Below, one piece after another: positions 25,501 through 38,199 of a DNA stretch of 64,000 nt. The stretch spans positions 1,722,768 through 1,786,767 of the forward strand of contig NC_069133.1 in assembly GCF_026914265.1 (NCBI RefSeq), written 5' to 3'. The DNA is from Mya arenaria. Taxonomy: Eukaryota > Mollusca > Bivalvia > Myida > Myidae. Below the pieces are notes generated by a model, which ran no database searches, had not been told where the DNA came from, and saw nothing but the letters and a program-made list of their open reading frames with translations. Made by a program: the position numbers and the translations under genes. Each line of letters opens with the position of its first letter. The stretch's first letter is position 1.

Positions 25501-28500
25501 ACCTTTATAGTATTGAAATCTCTCATTCGCCACATTATGATTCACGTATGAAGCGAACACAATTTAGGTAACATGATAAAAAGTGATTGGTGAACTGGTA
25601 AAAGGATAAAAACACTGCTCGCTTATCTAATGCTTAATGGTTGCCACAGCCACCTTGAATGTGTCAGGGGTGGGGATAGTGACAATATGATTTGGCAAAC
25701 TGTTCAAAAGTACAACCGAGTGAGGATAGAATGAAAATTTGTGATAGTCAGTTTTTACTTGAATTTGTCTGAAACATAGTGGGTGCATTAGTCTGGTAAA
25801 TCTTATTGGTGTTTGAATATAAGATGGCAGCGTAATAGCAACATGATGATGGTATATGTTGTAAAACATTACAAGTCGGGAATCTAGTCTACGTTGTTCA
25901 AGTGAGCGCCAACCAAGACTTTCCTGCATGTTTGTAACACTGGAGAGAGGAGAGAAGTCATGTTTAACCCAACGGATAGCCCGACGTTGAACCATTTCAA
26001 TTTTATTGGTGTTTGATCTTGTGTGTAGGTGCCAAATTGTGCTTGCATATTCTAACTGTGGACGGACAAGGGTTTTGTAAGCTAAAGTCCTGACACTTTC
26101 TGTTTTTGTTTTTATTTTTATTTTAATGAAGTTGAGAGTATTATTTCCATTGGTGATAATTCTCGAGATATGAGTGTTCCAGGTGAGGTCTGCTGATATG
26201 TCAACACCAAGATATTTAGCGAGGGGTTTTGCCAGTTAGGGTCAGGTTGCCCTAAACCTTGTACAGATATGTTTAAAGCCAATCTAAGGCTCTTAAAATG
26301 CTTCAAAGCCAGGAGTTGACTGAAGGTGGCTGTGACCCCAGCCAAGCAGCTGCCCTGTAATAATGGGGCTAGCTTGGTCCATGGTTCCCTAGTATAAGGG
26401 TCAGGGATTTTTGCATTCAGCCATATTTATCCCTGGTCAATAAACTTAAACTGTATGGGGCCCTTTGGTAATGCTAGAATATCCTCTATGTGGGCATAAA
26501 CAGACTAAAGACCTTAAACCTATAGTTCCATGCAAATACAGAAGTGTAACAGATTCACTGTACTATCAGTTTCATTTCAGTGTTGCAGATTATCAAGGAA
26601 GCACAGCAGCAGCATGGGTTGCGACATGGAGACTTTCAAAGATACCGGTAAGCATCAGCTTATATCCATCATTGATGACACGATGTGCCATTTTGTATCT
26701 GTTTTTGTGCATATTTGGGTTATAACACTTTTTATGCCCCCGAAGGTGGGCATATTAAAATCGCACCGTCCGTCCGGCTCTATAACTTTCCCTTGTATGG
26801 ACAGATTTTAAAATAACTTGCCACATGTGTTCCACATACCAAGACGACGTGTGGTGTGCAAGACTCGTGTCCCTACCTCAAAGGTCAAGGTCACACTTAG
26901 TGTTTATTTACAATGGAGTGCTGCATATAAGGACATAGAGTATAGGTTGTCGTGTCCGGGCTGTAACTTCCCCTTGTATGGACAGATTTTAAAATAACTT
27001 GCCGCATGTGTTCCACATACCAAGACGACGTGTTGCGTGCAAGACCCGTGTCCCTACCTCAAAGGTCAAGGTCACACTTAGTGTTTATTTACAATGGAGT
27101 GCTGCATATAAGGACATAGAGTAAAGGTTGTCGTGTCCGGGCTGTAACTTCCCCTTGTATGGACAGATTTTAAAATAACTTGCCAAATGTGTTCCACATA
27201 CCAAGACGACATGTCGCGTGCAAGACCCGTGTCCCTACCTCAAAGGTCAAGGTCACACTTAGTGTTTATTCACAATGGAGTGCTGCATATAAGGACATAG
27301 AGTATAGGTTGTCGTGTCCGGGCTGTAACTTTCCCTTGTATGGACAGATTTTAAAATAACTTGCCAAATGTGTTCCACATACCAAGACGACGTGTCACGT
27401 GCAAGACCTGTGTCCCTACCTCAAAGGTCAAGGTCACACTAAGTGTTTATTCACAATGGAGTGCTGCATATAAGGACATAGAGTATAGGTTGTCGTGTCA
27501 GGGTTGTTACTTTCCCTTGTATGGACAGATTTTAAAATCACTTGCTACATGTGTTCCACATACCAAGACGACGTGTCGTGTGCAAGACCCATGTCCCTAT
27601 CTCAGGTGAAAGATACACTAAGTGTTTATTCACAAGGGAATTCTGAATATAAGGACATAACAGTGTAGGTTGTCAAGAATGGGTGGTATTTTTTTATGTT
27701 TAGAGGTAATTTAAAATAACTTGCCATATGTATTTGACACGTAAAGGCAAGATCAACTTTTCATGTACTGACCTTGTTCGTAGGTCAATGTCACATTCGG
27801 GGGCATTCGTCACATACTGTGACAGCTCTTGTTTATACATGAACACAATTCCTTCGTCATGAATAGTTTTTTGTCCATTTGCAATACTGTTTATCATAGT
27901 TGATCTTTAAAAAAAATTTTTTTCATTTTCAGCTAGGTTTTAGAAAATAAACTGGTTTTCAATATTAATAAAACTGGTTATCACAAATGTAAGAAGTTGA
28001 CTTTACAGTTTGCAATTGTTTTCAGGGGCTACTGTTCTAGAAGAATAAAGCGTATCAGAAAGTCCTTGCATTTCCCTCAAGGTGACAAACGGCGTGTGAA
28101 TCCGAAAAAGGTCAACATAGAAACAGTCAAAGATGTTAGGTAAGTCTTAACAGAAATTCCAGGAAGTTTTATCTAAACCAGCTAAATATACACATATGCA
28201 TAAAAAACATTTCCTTAAACATTTAATTACCAGTACAACAGTATTTGAACCTTTTGCTTAAATTATTAAAGACTTCTAATGTCACACCTTAATGACATTT
28301 TTACCAGCAGATTTAATTTAATTCCTGCAGAGAATGTTTCTTTTTAACTAACACTGAAAACTATTTGTTAAAATCGAACGATGTGTTTAAAAGCTGCTAT
28401 TTCATACAGGTACCTGCATCTGTCCCTGTTCTCTGCGGAGAGGGCCTGGGCGTACAGCATGCAGCTCAAGGCAGAGGCAAACACCGAGCTTAGAAAGAAG

Positions 28501-31500
28501 TTTCACATGCTTGCTAGGATGAAAAAGGCCATGGCCTACGCTGAGGAGTTTTACACACTCTGTGAACATGAGAAATGTGACGCACGTACAAAACTTGAGA
28601 GCCAGGTAAAACAATATATTTCACTCTCTTCTTACATGTATTTGACCACATAAAATTTACTTGCCTACACATTTTCACAAACTTATGTTTAAAAGTGTAA
28701 AATCTTGTGATTGGAATATATGATTTATATTTTCAGGCATACAGATTTTACATCAAAGGAAGTATAGAGTTTGAACTGGCAAAATGGAAAGCAGCGATGG
28801 AAAGCTACAATAATGTGAAGTAAGTAGGTTTGGTTTCTGTAGTTTAATCTGATTAATTAGCAATGATTGCAAAACAAGTTATACCAATATGATATTTATG
28901 TTTCCTTTTAAAGCATGAAATTTTGGTCTTGTTTGAGAAACAACACAATTATTTATGAAAGCGGTTTACAGATTAAAACGATTTTTGGTACATATGTTTA
29001 ACACTGTATAATACAGTACATACATAACTTGGGTTACAAACAACCAATATTTATTGAGTTTGTGCCATTTTTCAACTTGCGATTTGCCAAAAATTTGGTG
29101 TCTGGACTACTACTCAAAAAAGGGTTGATTGATTTAATGATTTCTAGTACACATGCTTCAGGCCATGAAAATCAGGTCAAGATCATCTTTGGTTGACAGA
29201 GTTAAGTCCCTTTTTCCAGTTAGAATTTGCCAAAAATATGGTATCCGGACAATAACTTTTGATAGAAGCAATGGTTTAAAGTAATTTTTTGTACAAATGT
29301 TTTAAATTATACTATAGAGATTCGGATACCCCCAATACACACTATGCTATTTCTTTGTGTGCTGTGGGCAATTTTGACGAGGATAATCTTGAATCATGAA
29401 TAATTAATGAGGCAGTTTCATTTGTTCTGCAAAGTACCAGGTGCTTTACAGTTGAAAAATATTCTGGCGATTGCCGGGGTTGAACCGGGTCCACTGTCTC
29501 AGTAGAATAATATTTGGCAGTAGTCAAGACCATATGGCCACAGAGGATACTGACATCTCCGCATATTCATTAATACAAGATTTTGTCAGTCAGTTGTCCC
29601 ACGGTATGTATGAAGTGTAACGGAAAAAGTACAGTGGTTGCTGATGATGATACAGATTATGTTTGACTTTGTTTTAATGGAGTGAAAGCCACTTTTTGAA
29701 GAAATATTTCACAATTCCTGTGTCAAGGCGGTATGATGTGTTATTTGTTACTCCTGAGACAGCTGCAGTTGTAATTCTTGTTTATGGCATTTTCAGAACA
29801 ATTTATGAGCGGCTTGGTAAGGCGTTTACAGAGGAACAGCAGGTGTTGTATCTGCAGAGGGTGGCTGAGATTGAACCAAACATTCGCTACTGTGCGTACA
29901 ACATCGGTGACAGCTCTGCGCTTAAGGACCTGCAGCAGATGAGGAGGATGGCTGGTGGGGATATGATGTCAGAGGAGCTGGATGTAAGTATTGGTTCCTC
30001 TTTTAATTTCTTTAGTATTAATGTAGTTTGAATTATTCTTGAAAAACAGACTTTATATGATACTATTTGAAATGATCTTGAAAAAAATTGCTTACACAAT
30101 TACTAATGGACTTCATTTCATCACACTGAGTTCAACTCTTGCTCTTAAAAAAAGCAAAGAGTAATAGAAACAGGTTATATAATACCAAAGCTCTCTCAAT
30201 CCTTGATCTATCGCAGTTAGAATTATTTTGCTGTATTTAGGTACTGCTGGCACAGACCCGTGAGAAGCAGACTGCAACCCTGTCTGAGGTGACGTGGCAA
30301 GGCCGGACAGTGCCTGTAAAGAACGAGCCTGTGAGACTGTTCCTGCTCAGTCTGCAGGACAGCACCCAAGAGGTGGAGAGGGCAGAGGGGATGGACAACA
30401 AGATCTCTATCTATGAGAGCCTGCTTAAACAATGCATTGACGCTCAACAGGTGCTCAGAGACTCGCTACAGGAGGACCAGGTGGGTGTGGCTCGTCTTTT
30501 TTATATTAATATCTTTATTTAGAGAAAAAAACTGCCAAACTCTATTTAATATGTCCACTATTTAATTTGAGACAGACAGAAATGAAATTGAGGAAATGAT
30601 TAAAACAAAGTTGTATCTTTCCATTATTTCATAAACATAAATAGCATCGCTGTCAAGAAATAACATCATTGTATGTTTTTGATACACAGCTAATAGTGTA
30701 ATAACTTTTGATGTGACATAACAAAATGTTTCGCATTGTAAATTGACAGTTAAATATAGTGACGTTCTTGTTATGAATTGGTTTAAACAATAAAATACTG
30801 AAAAACTTGGTTTCATATTTAAAATGGCATAGTTTACAAAAACTTTCAGATTTCACAAACCAATTAAATATGTAAAAACAAACATGGTGGCTGCTGATTT
30901 GGACTCTTATCCACTGTGTCCAATATATGCATTTTTCTTGTATTTTTTTGCCTGTGTCATATCAATCCTAGCATTGTATACACAGTATAATTGGGTAAAA
31001 ATACACATAAGTGTCATTCATTTCAAAATGGATTAATATGTTGACTCAAGTTGATGAAAGGTTGTCACAGCTCATTTGAGCAATTTTAGAAAACTTGTTT
31101 AATAAATTCTGTATTAAATGACCACTTCTGTTTTGTCATATACAATTCAGGCTCTTTATAAAATTGAATACCGTAATTCACCTAAGAGTTCGGACACCTT
31201 AAAATAATTATTTTGTTTGGCTTTCGAAATTCATAGAAAATTACCATTTTTACATTTTTTCTATGTCCGAAAGAATAAAACCTACCTAATATAAATAGGA
31301 TAATAATATATTAATACGTAACTTGATCTATCTGACTTCAGACCCTGAACACTGAATTCAACTAGTTTTTTTCTTCTATATTCTTATTCTTATTTATACA
31401 ATTGCAGAATTTCAAGTCAGCGCAACGAGGACAGCCATTGGAGGGTCAGGTGTCAAACCAGCATTATCTACACAGTTACCTGACATACATCAAACTAAGC

Positions 31501-34030
31501 AAGACTATAGAGCGTAATCTGCTGCTCATTGAGAACATGCGGAGTTACCTCCCTGGAGCCCAGGTGGAGGAGGGCCGTAAAATCACCAAACCTCAGGACC
31601 TGGTCAGGCTCTACGATATCATTATACAGGTATGAAATTGTGTATAAACATGTAAGAAGCATCTGCATGTTTCACATTTTTAACACAAAGTGCACAGTTT
31701 GATGGAAAATGAAATGATACTGTACAATGAACATGGTAGTTTCTCGACAATACTTTTATAAAAATTTTATAAAAATGAACACATGTTAATTTGCAAGTAA
31801 ATAAACGCAATGAAAGTAATTTAGTCTTAGGGCTTTTCCAGTAAAACATATAACCCATAGGAGGGGGGGGATGCAATTATTTTTTTAGTATATAATAAAT
31901 ATATATACATGTATGGGTGGGTGTCTTTTCGCTTATTTGGACCCCAAAAGGGTAAATTTGCTTCTGTATGGGGTATGTATAATTTATAAGTACCTTCCCC
32001 CCGGCCCGGGGGTATATGTTTAAATGGAATAGCCTTTATTTTATAAAATATAAGACAATGTAGTACTTCAGTTATGGTCAGAAATGAAGATTTGTTTTGG
32101 TTCACCTTTTCAGAATTTAGGAGAAATACCAAATCTGAATGGAATAGAAGATGATGAATCTTTTAAAGAAGAAATGACCGTAAGAGCATTAGGATTTAAA
32201 GCATTTAGGTAAGTCTTATGTGATATAGCGATTGAACATGATTTGAATTAAGATTTAAGATCATCACTGTCATTGTAATCTGTTGTAATCACTTCTATTG
32301 ATCTAAGGTTTGTTCAGAATTATCTTGCATAATTGTGCATATATGTGTAATTGAAAGGGAAACTGATTGTTTAGAAATTAAGAAATTGATAAAACATTGC
32401 TCACATATTCTTTTCCAACTTTTTGAAGCCAATTTATTGCCGAGTGTAAAATTCACCAGCACTAGTTCTCTTATAAATATATAAAGAATGATAGCCTAAC
32501 AGTTGTTGTTTGTACATTTCAGGTGTTTTTATATAGCCCAGTCATATGTGAGTGCACGGAAGTGGAAGGAAGCTATAGCCCTGTATGGCCGTGTGCTGGA
32601 GTATGCACAGGAGGCTGTAGACCAGTACAAACGCCTGGCAAGAAGCTCACTTTATAAGGTAGGAATGAAGTTAATAAAAAATGATTGGCCAATATATACT
32701 AAAAGTTTACAACAGGATTTCCTGGTGTTTAGGAATGTGGTTTGTAGAATTGCCATTTGAAAAGTTTGAACTATTTATAATTAACTTTGTAAATTGTGTA
32801 AATAATGTTTGGTTATTAATCTTATTGCTATGGTTAAGCTTGATGTGTGCACTGAAACTTAGTATGACTGTTATAAAAGGTAGTTACTCTGTTTAATGAG
32901 CTTAACAACCTTTAAACCGATTTGTTAACAAGTTGTTTATAATGGCATACTAAGATGTTTATGTACATGCTTGGCTGTATAGAACATGAGTATAATGGTT
33001 GACACTGTCTTACACTACAGGCTGAGCAGGAGCACTTGTCTGGATTGATCACTGAGGCTGATGGCCTGCAGTACTCGTCCCATGCCTCGGCCATCCTCGA
33101 CACTGAGGCCCCTACAGAACAGATGGCCTCTCTCACTGTTTCTAACAACAAGGTTAGTGTACACAAAGTGTCACATTGTATATTGCTTTTCTCTGCCTAA
33201 TGTTTGATCTCCATGGGGAGTCACTTTTCAAGTTTCAAAGTGAGGCCTTGAAATGAGTTTTTGTTTTGATTAAGATGCACGGAGCTATGTAATACTATAT
33301 TATAGTCTAGAAGTTCTTTGTTGACAACACACACTTAAAACTTGGCATTTTAATGATTTTCAAAGTAATTGATTGATACAATGAATAATAATAGAAAATT
33401 CTTAAAATAAAATAATTCATGACAATTTTAGCTCACTACTTATGAACAATGTATATATCATGGAAATATTTACTTAATAACATTGATTTACTATAAAGCC
33501 TTGAACTGTTGTTAAATTAGCCATCAATATTGAATGAATATAATATACATGTATATCATTCCAACTCTCATTTTGCTTTACAGAGAACTAAATTTTGTAT
33601 TTGCTACTTTTCAAGTAAAATTTTCAGTTCACTTGTCCAGTATCTCTTCGAAAACATGTTGCATACTTTTATCTAAAATAATTAGATGAAATGGTAGAAG
33701 TACCAATACTAGCATGTGCTGAAGTTACAAAATGGTACAAGTACCAACACTAACATGTGCTGAAGTCACAATCAAAATGTGTGTAAATGATTTCAGCCCT
33801 TGTCTGAGAGGTTGGAGCAATACTCCGAGGACACAAGTGTGGCCGGGAAGAAGGCTCGCCTGGTCAAATTTCCCCCGGACTTCAAGGCCATTCCCTGTCG
33901 ACCACTTTTCTTTGACCTTGCTCTCAATCACGTGGAAATGCCAAATCTTGACGCAAAGGCCGAGCAGAAAAAAGCTGCCAGTGGTATCACTGGGGCCATC
34001 AAGGGATGGTTGTGGGGTGGGAAAAAATAG
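22558..34030 (+). CDS. SRP68: Signal recognition particle subunit SRP68, complete
   Basis: Twelve exons: 22558-22651, 26581-26647, 28026-28139, 28410-28605, 28737-28819, 29797-29983, 30241-30480, 31408-31629, 32114-32208, 32523-32658, 33021-33152 and 33797-34030. They join in frame to 599 residues; human SRP68 has 627. SRP68 binds SRP RNA and, with SRP72, forms the translocation module of the cytosolic particle that brings ribosomes to the ER. Diagnostic segments are IIKEAQQQHGLRHGDFQRYR, GYCSRR, AERAWAYSMQLKAEANTELR, EIEPNIRYCAYNIGD, QGRTVPVK, YLHSYLTYIKLS, QDLVRLYDII, CFYIAQSYV, and the C-terminal FPPDFKAIPCRPLFFDLALN followed by a GWLWGGKK tail. The N-terminal RNA-binding helical region is encoded mainly by exons 2-6 and the SRP72-binding part by the last exons. 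The glycine-rich N-terminus of mammals is missing. Intron 1 (3.9 kb) hosts two LINE pieces. Confidence 0.97.
23290..25565 (-). mobile_element. 5'-truncated Jockey-superfamily (CR1/L2-like) LINE in SRP68 intron 1
   Basis: A 668-codon minus-strand frame (25418-23412) encodes a full reverse transcriptase: PDKSPGPDNIHPKVL, NYRPVSLM, YGFRSGRSC, VIYLDFSKAFDKVAHDRL, SGVPQGSVLGPVLFL and the catalytic FADDTKIYS, then the thumb (VEYGSCVWSPY, RRATKLV). Upstream, a second frame to 25560 continues the linker (NERFQYYKGNYEKIREDL), so one frameshift lies near 25400. The endonuclease domain is absent. The 3' end has about three copies of a 9-bp unit (taatacctg on the plus strand, 23296-23325), a microsatellite-like tail. 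The long open frame suggests a fairly recent insertion, antisense to SRP68. The clade call is from motifs only. Confidence 0.85.
25575..26240 (-). mobile_element. Second LINE fragment, RT C-terminus
   Basis: The minus-strand frames read KYLGVDISADLTWNTHIS, VRPQLEYASTIWHLHT, then EMVQRRAIRWV and GWRSLEQRRLDSRLVMFY and end VVLLNSLPNHIV..F. This is the classic thumb and C-terminal end of a Jockey-superfamily reverse transcriptase. It is a different family from the element at 23290-25565 and abuts its truncated 5' end. Same orientation, so the two insertions are adjacent or nested. Confidence 0.75.
26734..27806. mobile_element. TIR-bounded tandem-core element in SRP68 intron 2
   Basis: The ends atgcccccgaa (26734-26744) and ttcgggggcat (27796-27806) are perfect 11-bp inverted repeats. 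The interior is about five tandem units of 180 bp. Each unit has cttgtatggacagattttaa, a block around accaagacgacgtg, and aaggtcaaggtcacact (at about 26881, 27062, 27242 and 27422). A ccgtccgtccgg run lies just inside the left end. It has no coding capacity. The architecture resembles bivalve non-autonomous elements with tandem cores such as the 'pearl' group (comparison from memory). Confidence 0.75.
29455..29565 (-). mobile_element. tRNA-like SINE head or tRNA pseudogene
   Basis: The complement contains a B-box-type ccggttcaacccc (about 29476-29488) and, upstream on that strand, gtggccatatggtcttgac as a possible A-box region. The spacing is wider than in a tRNA and no cloverleaf is obvious. 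It lies in the SRP68 intron before exon 6. Confidence 0.4.
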
Positions 34031-34404
34031 TGATCACTGTGTTTCTAGTATTTATAAGAATTTTTCCATTCAACATTGTGTTCTGGCATATTGTATCATG
34101 TGTAGCCTTTTTATACAGCAGCTGAATGGACCTAGTGTTCGATGTTTTATTTCAGTGATAAGAGGACTTGATAGAGTAAAAAAATTGATCATGACCATTG
34201 TTCATCATAAACTACAAATCATGTGTAATGATTTTCTTCAATTAACATTAAATTGTGTGTAAGGATTTGTTTCAATGAAGTGTTATTTATAAGTACTGTG
34301 TTGTACCATCAAATCTTTGCTTCCCCTGTCATGGTTGATGCAGCTCAAAGCTAGCCATGCAGCCTGTTTGGTGTTTGAAGAAAATAATATTTTCATTTCT
34401 GTGA

Positions 34405-34410
34405 AATAAA
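34405..34410 (+). promoter_or_regulatory. Candidate SRP68 poly(A) signal
   Basis: AATAAA 375 bases after the stop codon, followed by a T-rich stretch. A second candidate AATAAA at 34659-34664 is followed by a GT-containing tract and could be the distal site. Confidence 0.5.
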
Positions 34411-35344
34411 AAAACTTTTTGACCTCTATAATTAACAACCCATTCCATTGAAACACATGAACAAAACTATTTTTTATCATACTGTTTTGACAAACACTTT
34501 TCTGGAAAAAATGCTTTTAAAAAGTGTATAACTTTATTTGTCCTATCATACTTTTTAGCATAATTTTACATTTCTGTATAACTAGTCAATCAAATTAATG
34601 TGAAACCAACTGAAAACTGAACTATTTTTTGCCTTAAAATTGTACAAATGTATTCACTAATAAACTGTTGCTGATTGTACAGTATAAGGCCTGGTAGAAT
34701 CTTTGAAACATTCAAAAATATAATTATTGCTATATTTGGAGTAAAAAGAAAAACAAGTGAAGTTGATGGAAACTTCTTATTGAATTAATTATAATGTACA
34801 TACATATTTTATTGGCTGTTTCTGAATTTACCTAACTATAAATCAAAAAGGTTAGAACTATAGGTACATTGAAATTCGTCAAAAGTATTTATTGTTTTAA
34901 TGAATTCTATAACTCAATGAATTTCAAGCAGAAAATTCATTGATTGGAAAAGATGGTTTTCAATTAATGTTTGAATATGTGTATTTCATCAATATATGTT
35001 AGGTTGTGTTGAGAACAGACCAGATTGTTATAGGTTAAGGTCTATTTTATCATGCTTATGTGTACAGTCAATCATCATTCAAAAGAAAAGTTACAAAAAG
35101 GAAATTGATATTAAAAAAAGAAAACTTGCTTTGCTTTCTTCCTTATGTGCATACATGTCCAGTGAAGAGTTAGCAGCAATAAAACTGCTAAGGAACACAA
35201 TGTATTTAAGCCCACAGAATTGACTAAATTATTTCTCTTTTGGCATAAAAACTGTTGAATCTACTATAGACTGATTTATTATAATCAGCCTGTAAACATT
35301 TTGAAAACGAATTGGACTTGCACTTTACAAATTTGGTAAAACAC

Positions 35345-35465
35345 TCAGTTGTTCAGTTAGCAGTAGTAAGTGCACCGGCTTCTCACCAAGGCATCCATGA
35401 CTCGATTCCCTGCTTGCAAGGGTCGTTGGCTGTAACAAAGCCTGACCAGATTTTCTCAGGCCAAT
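35345..35465 (+). mobile_element. Degenerate tRNA-derived SINE head
   Basis: The segment has an A-box-like cagtagtaagtgc and a B-box-like tgactcgattccc about 35 bases apart. This is the layout of a tRNA-derived SINE promoter. The rest is not recognisable. Confidence 0.4.
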
Positions 35466-35504
35466 TGTTGTAAAAAAATAGTTTAAACTTCAAGACTAGG
35501 TCCA

Positions 35505-36795
35505 CTTTTTAGCTCAACTATTCGAAGAATTAAGATGCTCTACCACTTACATCAACGTCTTCTTAAAATTTTAGGGCAATTTTGCATTTTACTTAAAAAC
35601 TGCAATACCCTTCATTTAATTTACTTAATACTTCACACACAGTTGTTTAGGACAATCTCACAATGAGGTTACATAGCTCCATATTATCCTAAATCCAAAT
35701 TATGGCCCATGATTGACTAAGGAACTTAGGATAAGGTTTTAGGGCACATTGTGTTTGGTTCAAGTATAAGAGCAAGTTGGGATTTACACTAATGACTCAT
35801 AACCTTCATTCAATAGACTTGATACTTCACACAGTTGTTAACGGCCATCACACAATTGGTTTACATTATTCCATATTAACCCTAAACACAAATTACGGCC
35901 CTTGTTTGACCTTTCATTATTGCTTTTGACGCATATTTTTTTTTATTTTTAACCATAGTGAAACCTGGGTTATAAGAAAGATGCACGCCATTGCTTGGTT
36001 GGACTGGCATGAGGGTGGCATCAAACTCTCCTATGATGTAAAATGATTTTAATAGGGTTTGATGAATGGTGACCAATCCTGGTATGTAGGAAGAGTTTAT
36101 GGAGACCTTTCAAGGGATTGCCTTTGGAGCCCTAGGGTCAAGGTCACTTCTAAAAAGAGAAGTGGTTGGTACTGAATAACTTAAGTTAGGGTTGACATAT
36201 GGCAACCAAACTTGGTATATAGGAAGCGTTGATAGGGCCATATCATGGGAGTGTTTTTTGTGGCCACTAGTCAAGGTTAAGGCCACTGTTATTTAAAATA
36301 GAACAATGGTTAGTACTGAATAACTTTAGTTAGGGTAACATAATGTGACCCAACTTGGTATAAAGGAAGTTTATTGAGACCTTTTATAGAATTGCGTTTG
36401 GGGCCCCTAGGGTCAAGATCACTGTTACTTAAAATATAAAAATGGTTGGTACTGAAAACCTAAGTTTGGGTTGACATCTGGCAACCAAAGTAGTATATCG
36501 GAAGAGTTTATAGAAACTTTTCATGGGATGGCTTTTGGGGCCCCTAAGGTCAAGATTAGGGTTACTTTTACTAAAAACTAGATAACCTTTGGTACTGATG
36601 AACTTTAGTTTAGTTGACATATTGTGACGAAACTTGGTATGTAGGTTGTGTTTACCGAGGAATTCCTTTAGGTTGCATTTGGGGCCTCTTGGGTCAAGGT
36701 ACAGGTCACTGTCAATATAGAAAAAACAGTTAAAACTGAATCTCACAACGAAGGTTGAAGTTCTTCTGTCACATTGCAGCCTTTCTTGTTTATTT
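35505..36795. repeat. Diverged tandem-core repeats of two families
   Basis: In 35505-35925 a ~198-bp unit appears about twice (tacttcacac...gttgt at about 35629 and 35829, followed by ccatatta...aattacggccc variants). In 35940-36770 a second family of ~120-135-bp units repeats aaacttggtat.taggaag, a block with gg.ttgcntttgggg, and aaggtcactgtta. Noncoding; open frames are broken and composition-driven. Confidence 0.6.
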
Positions 36796-37559
36796 TTTAA
36801 TTTGTCCTTTTTTAATGCTTTTGATAGGCATATTACATTATTATTGTATTAATTTCTTAGATAAAGCAGCATATAGTCGAGTGTGCTGTCCTACGACAGG
36901 TCTTGTTAGTTCCATTCTCATTGTCAAGTAGTTACTGTCAATAAGATTTGTCTGTGAAAACGTGATATAACAAATTCATAGATAAAAGAGCTCTCAGGCT
37001 TGATTATATGCTGCTGATTAAAAGAGAAAAAAGACTGTTTAAAAAGTGTATACTTTCCACATTATCAGTTGGTGTGTCCCCTTCTTATTGTCTAGAACAT
37101 GTGTCCCCTTCTTATTGTCTAGAACAAGGGGCACAATATAGGTTGATGCCAAAAAAGGCATACAATTTGTGCACAGATTAAAAAAGTAACAGCCTTAATT
37201 AACAATTAATAACTACGGGGCCACAAATTCCCCAGTTGATCAAGTTTCAAAATATCCTTACTACTTCTTTTAATAGCTGTTACAAAATCATATGCTTTTT
37301 TTTGTTTTGATCATGAAAGTCAAATAAGTAAAAAACAATGCATTATTTATTTTTTTTGAAATTGGCATCAACTTATATTGTTTGCCTTTAAGGTCAAGGT
37401 TACACTTAGTCAAAGGGCAAAAGTACAGCATTTTTGTGCTACTTCAACATATATCAATTACTGGATGGATTTTGAAGTAATTATGCACAGATTTAATAAT
37501 CTTTTATTCAGGCCAATGGGCAGATAACCTGTTCATTCAGCAATGGTTCAAGGCATAGT

Positions 37560-37910
37560 ATAAGCCACGATAGTTCAACACTTGGTTCTAGTTTAAGCCG
37601 CAATGGCACAATGCTTAGTTCTAGTATAAGCCATGATGGTTCAATGCTTGATTTTAATATAAGCCGAAATGGTTCAATGCTTGGTTCTAGTATAAACAGC
37701 AATGTTTCAATGCTTGGTTCTAATATAAGCCGCAACAGTTCAATGCTTGGTTCTAGTATAGGCAGCAATGTTTCAATGCTTGGTTCTAATATAAGCCGCA
37801 ACAGTTCAATGCTTGGTTCTAGTATAAGCAACAATGTTTCAATGCTTGGTTCTAATATAAGCTGCAACAGTTCAATGCTTAGTTCTAGCATAAGCAGCAA
37901 TGCACCTTCA
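37560..37910. repeat. 33-bp minisatellite, about ten units
   Basis: The unit is of the form ttcaatgcttggttctagta followed by taagc.gcaa.a/tg. Two alternating subtypes give a 66-bp higher period. The unit length is divisible by three, so both strands stay open. The plus strand reads as 11-residue units such as MLGSSISSNVS and the minus strand as Leu/Ile/Glu-rich units. No flanking exon signals were found, so I treat it as noncoding. Confidence 0.8.
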
Positions 37911-38199
37911 TTTTAGAATAATATCAAATAACAAGACGCCAATGCGGCAACGCCGTATTTAAGACGGATTTTTTATTTGACGATATTTTGCAAAACTAGG
38001 ATTTGAGCTAGTGACCTAGTATTTTTAACCAAAACTAGAGCTATTACTGAAGGTGATTAATACCCCCGAACGCCGCCTCTCATTATGATTTATCATTGTA
38101 TGAAGTTTTATGAAATTCCATCAAGTAGTTTTCAAGTTACTGTACAGACAAAAATTTTACCAAAAAACCCACAGAAAAAGGCACTCTGTAATTTGCTAA

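Noticed and set aside
34996-35223. 75-codon plus-strand frame with ordinary amino-acid composition
   Set aside because: No recognisable domain and no splice or promoter context; consistent with chance in the SRP68 3' flank.
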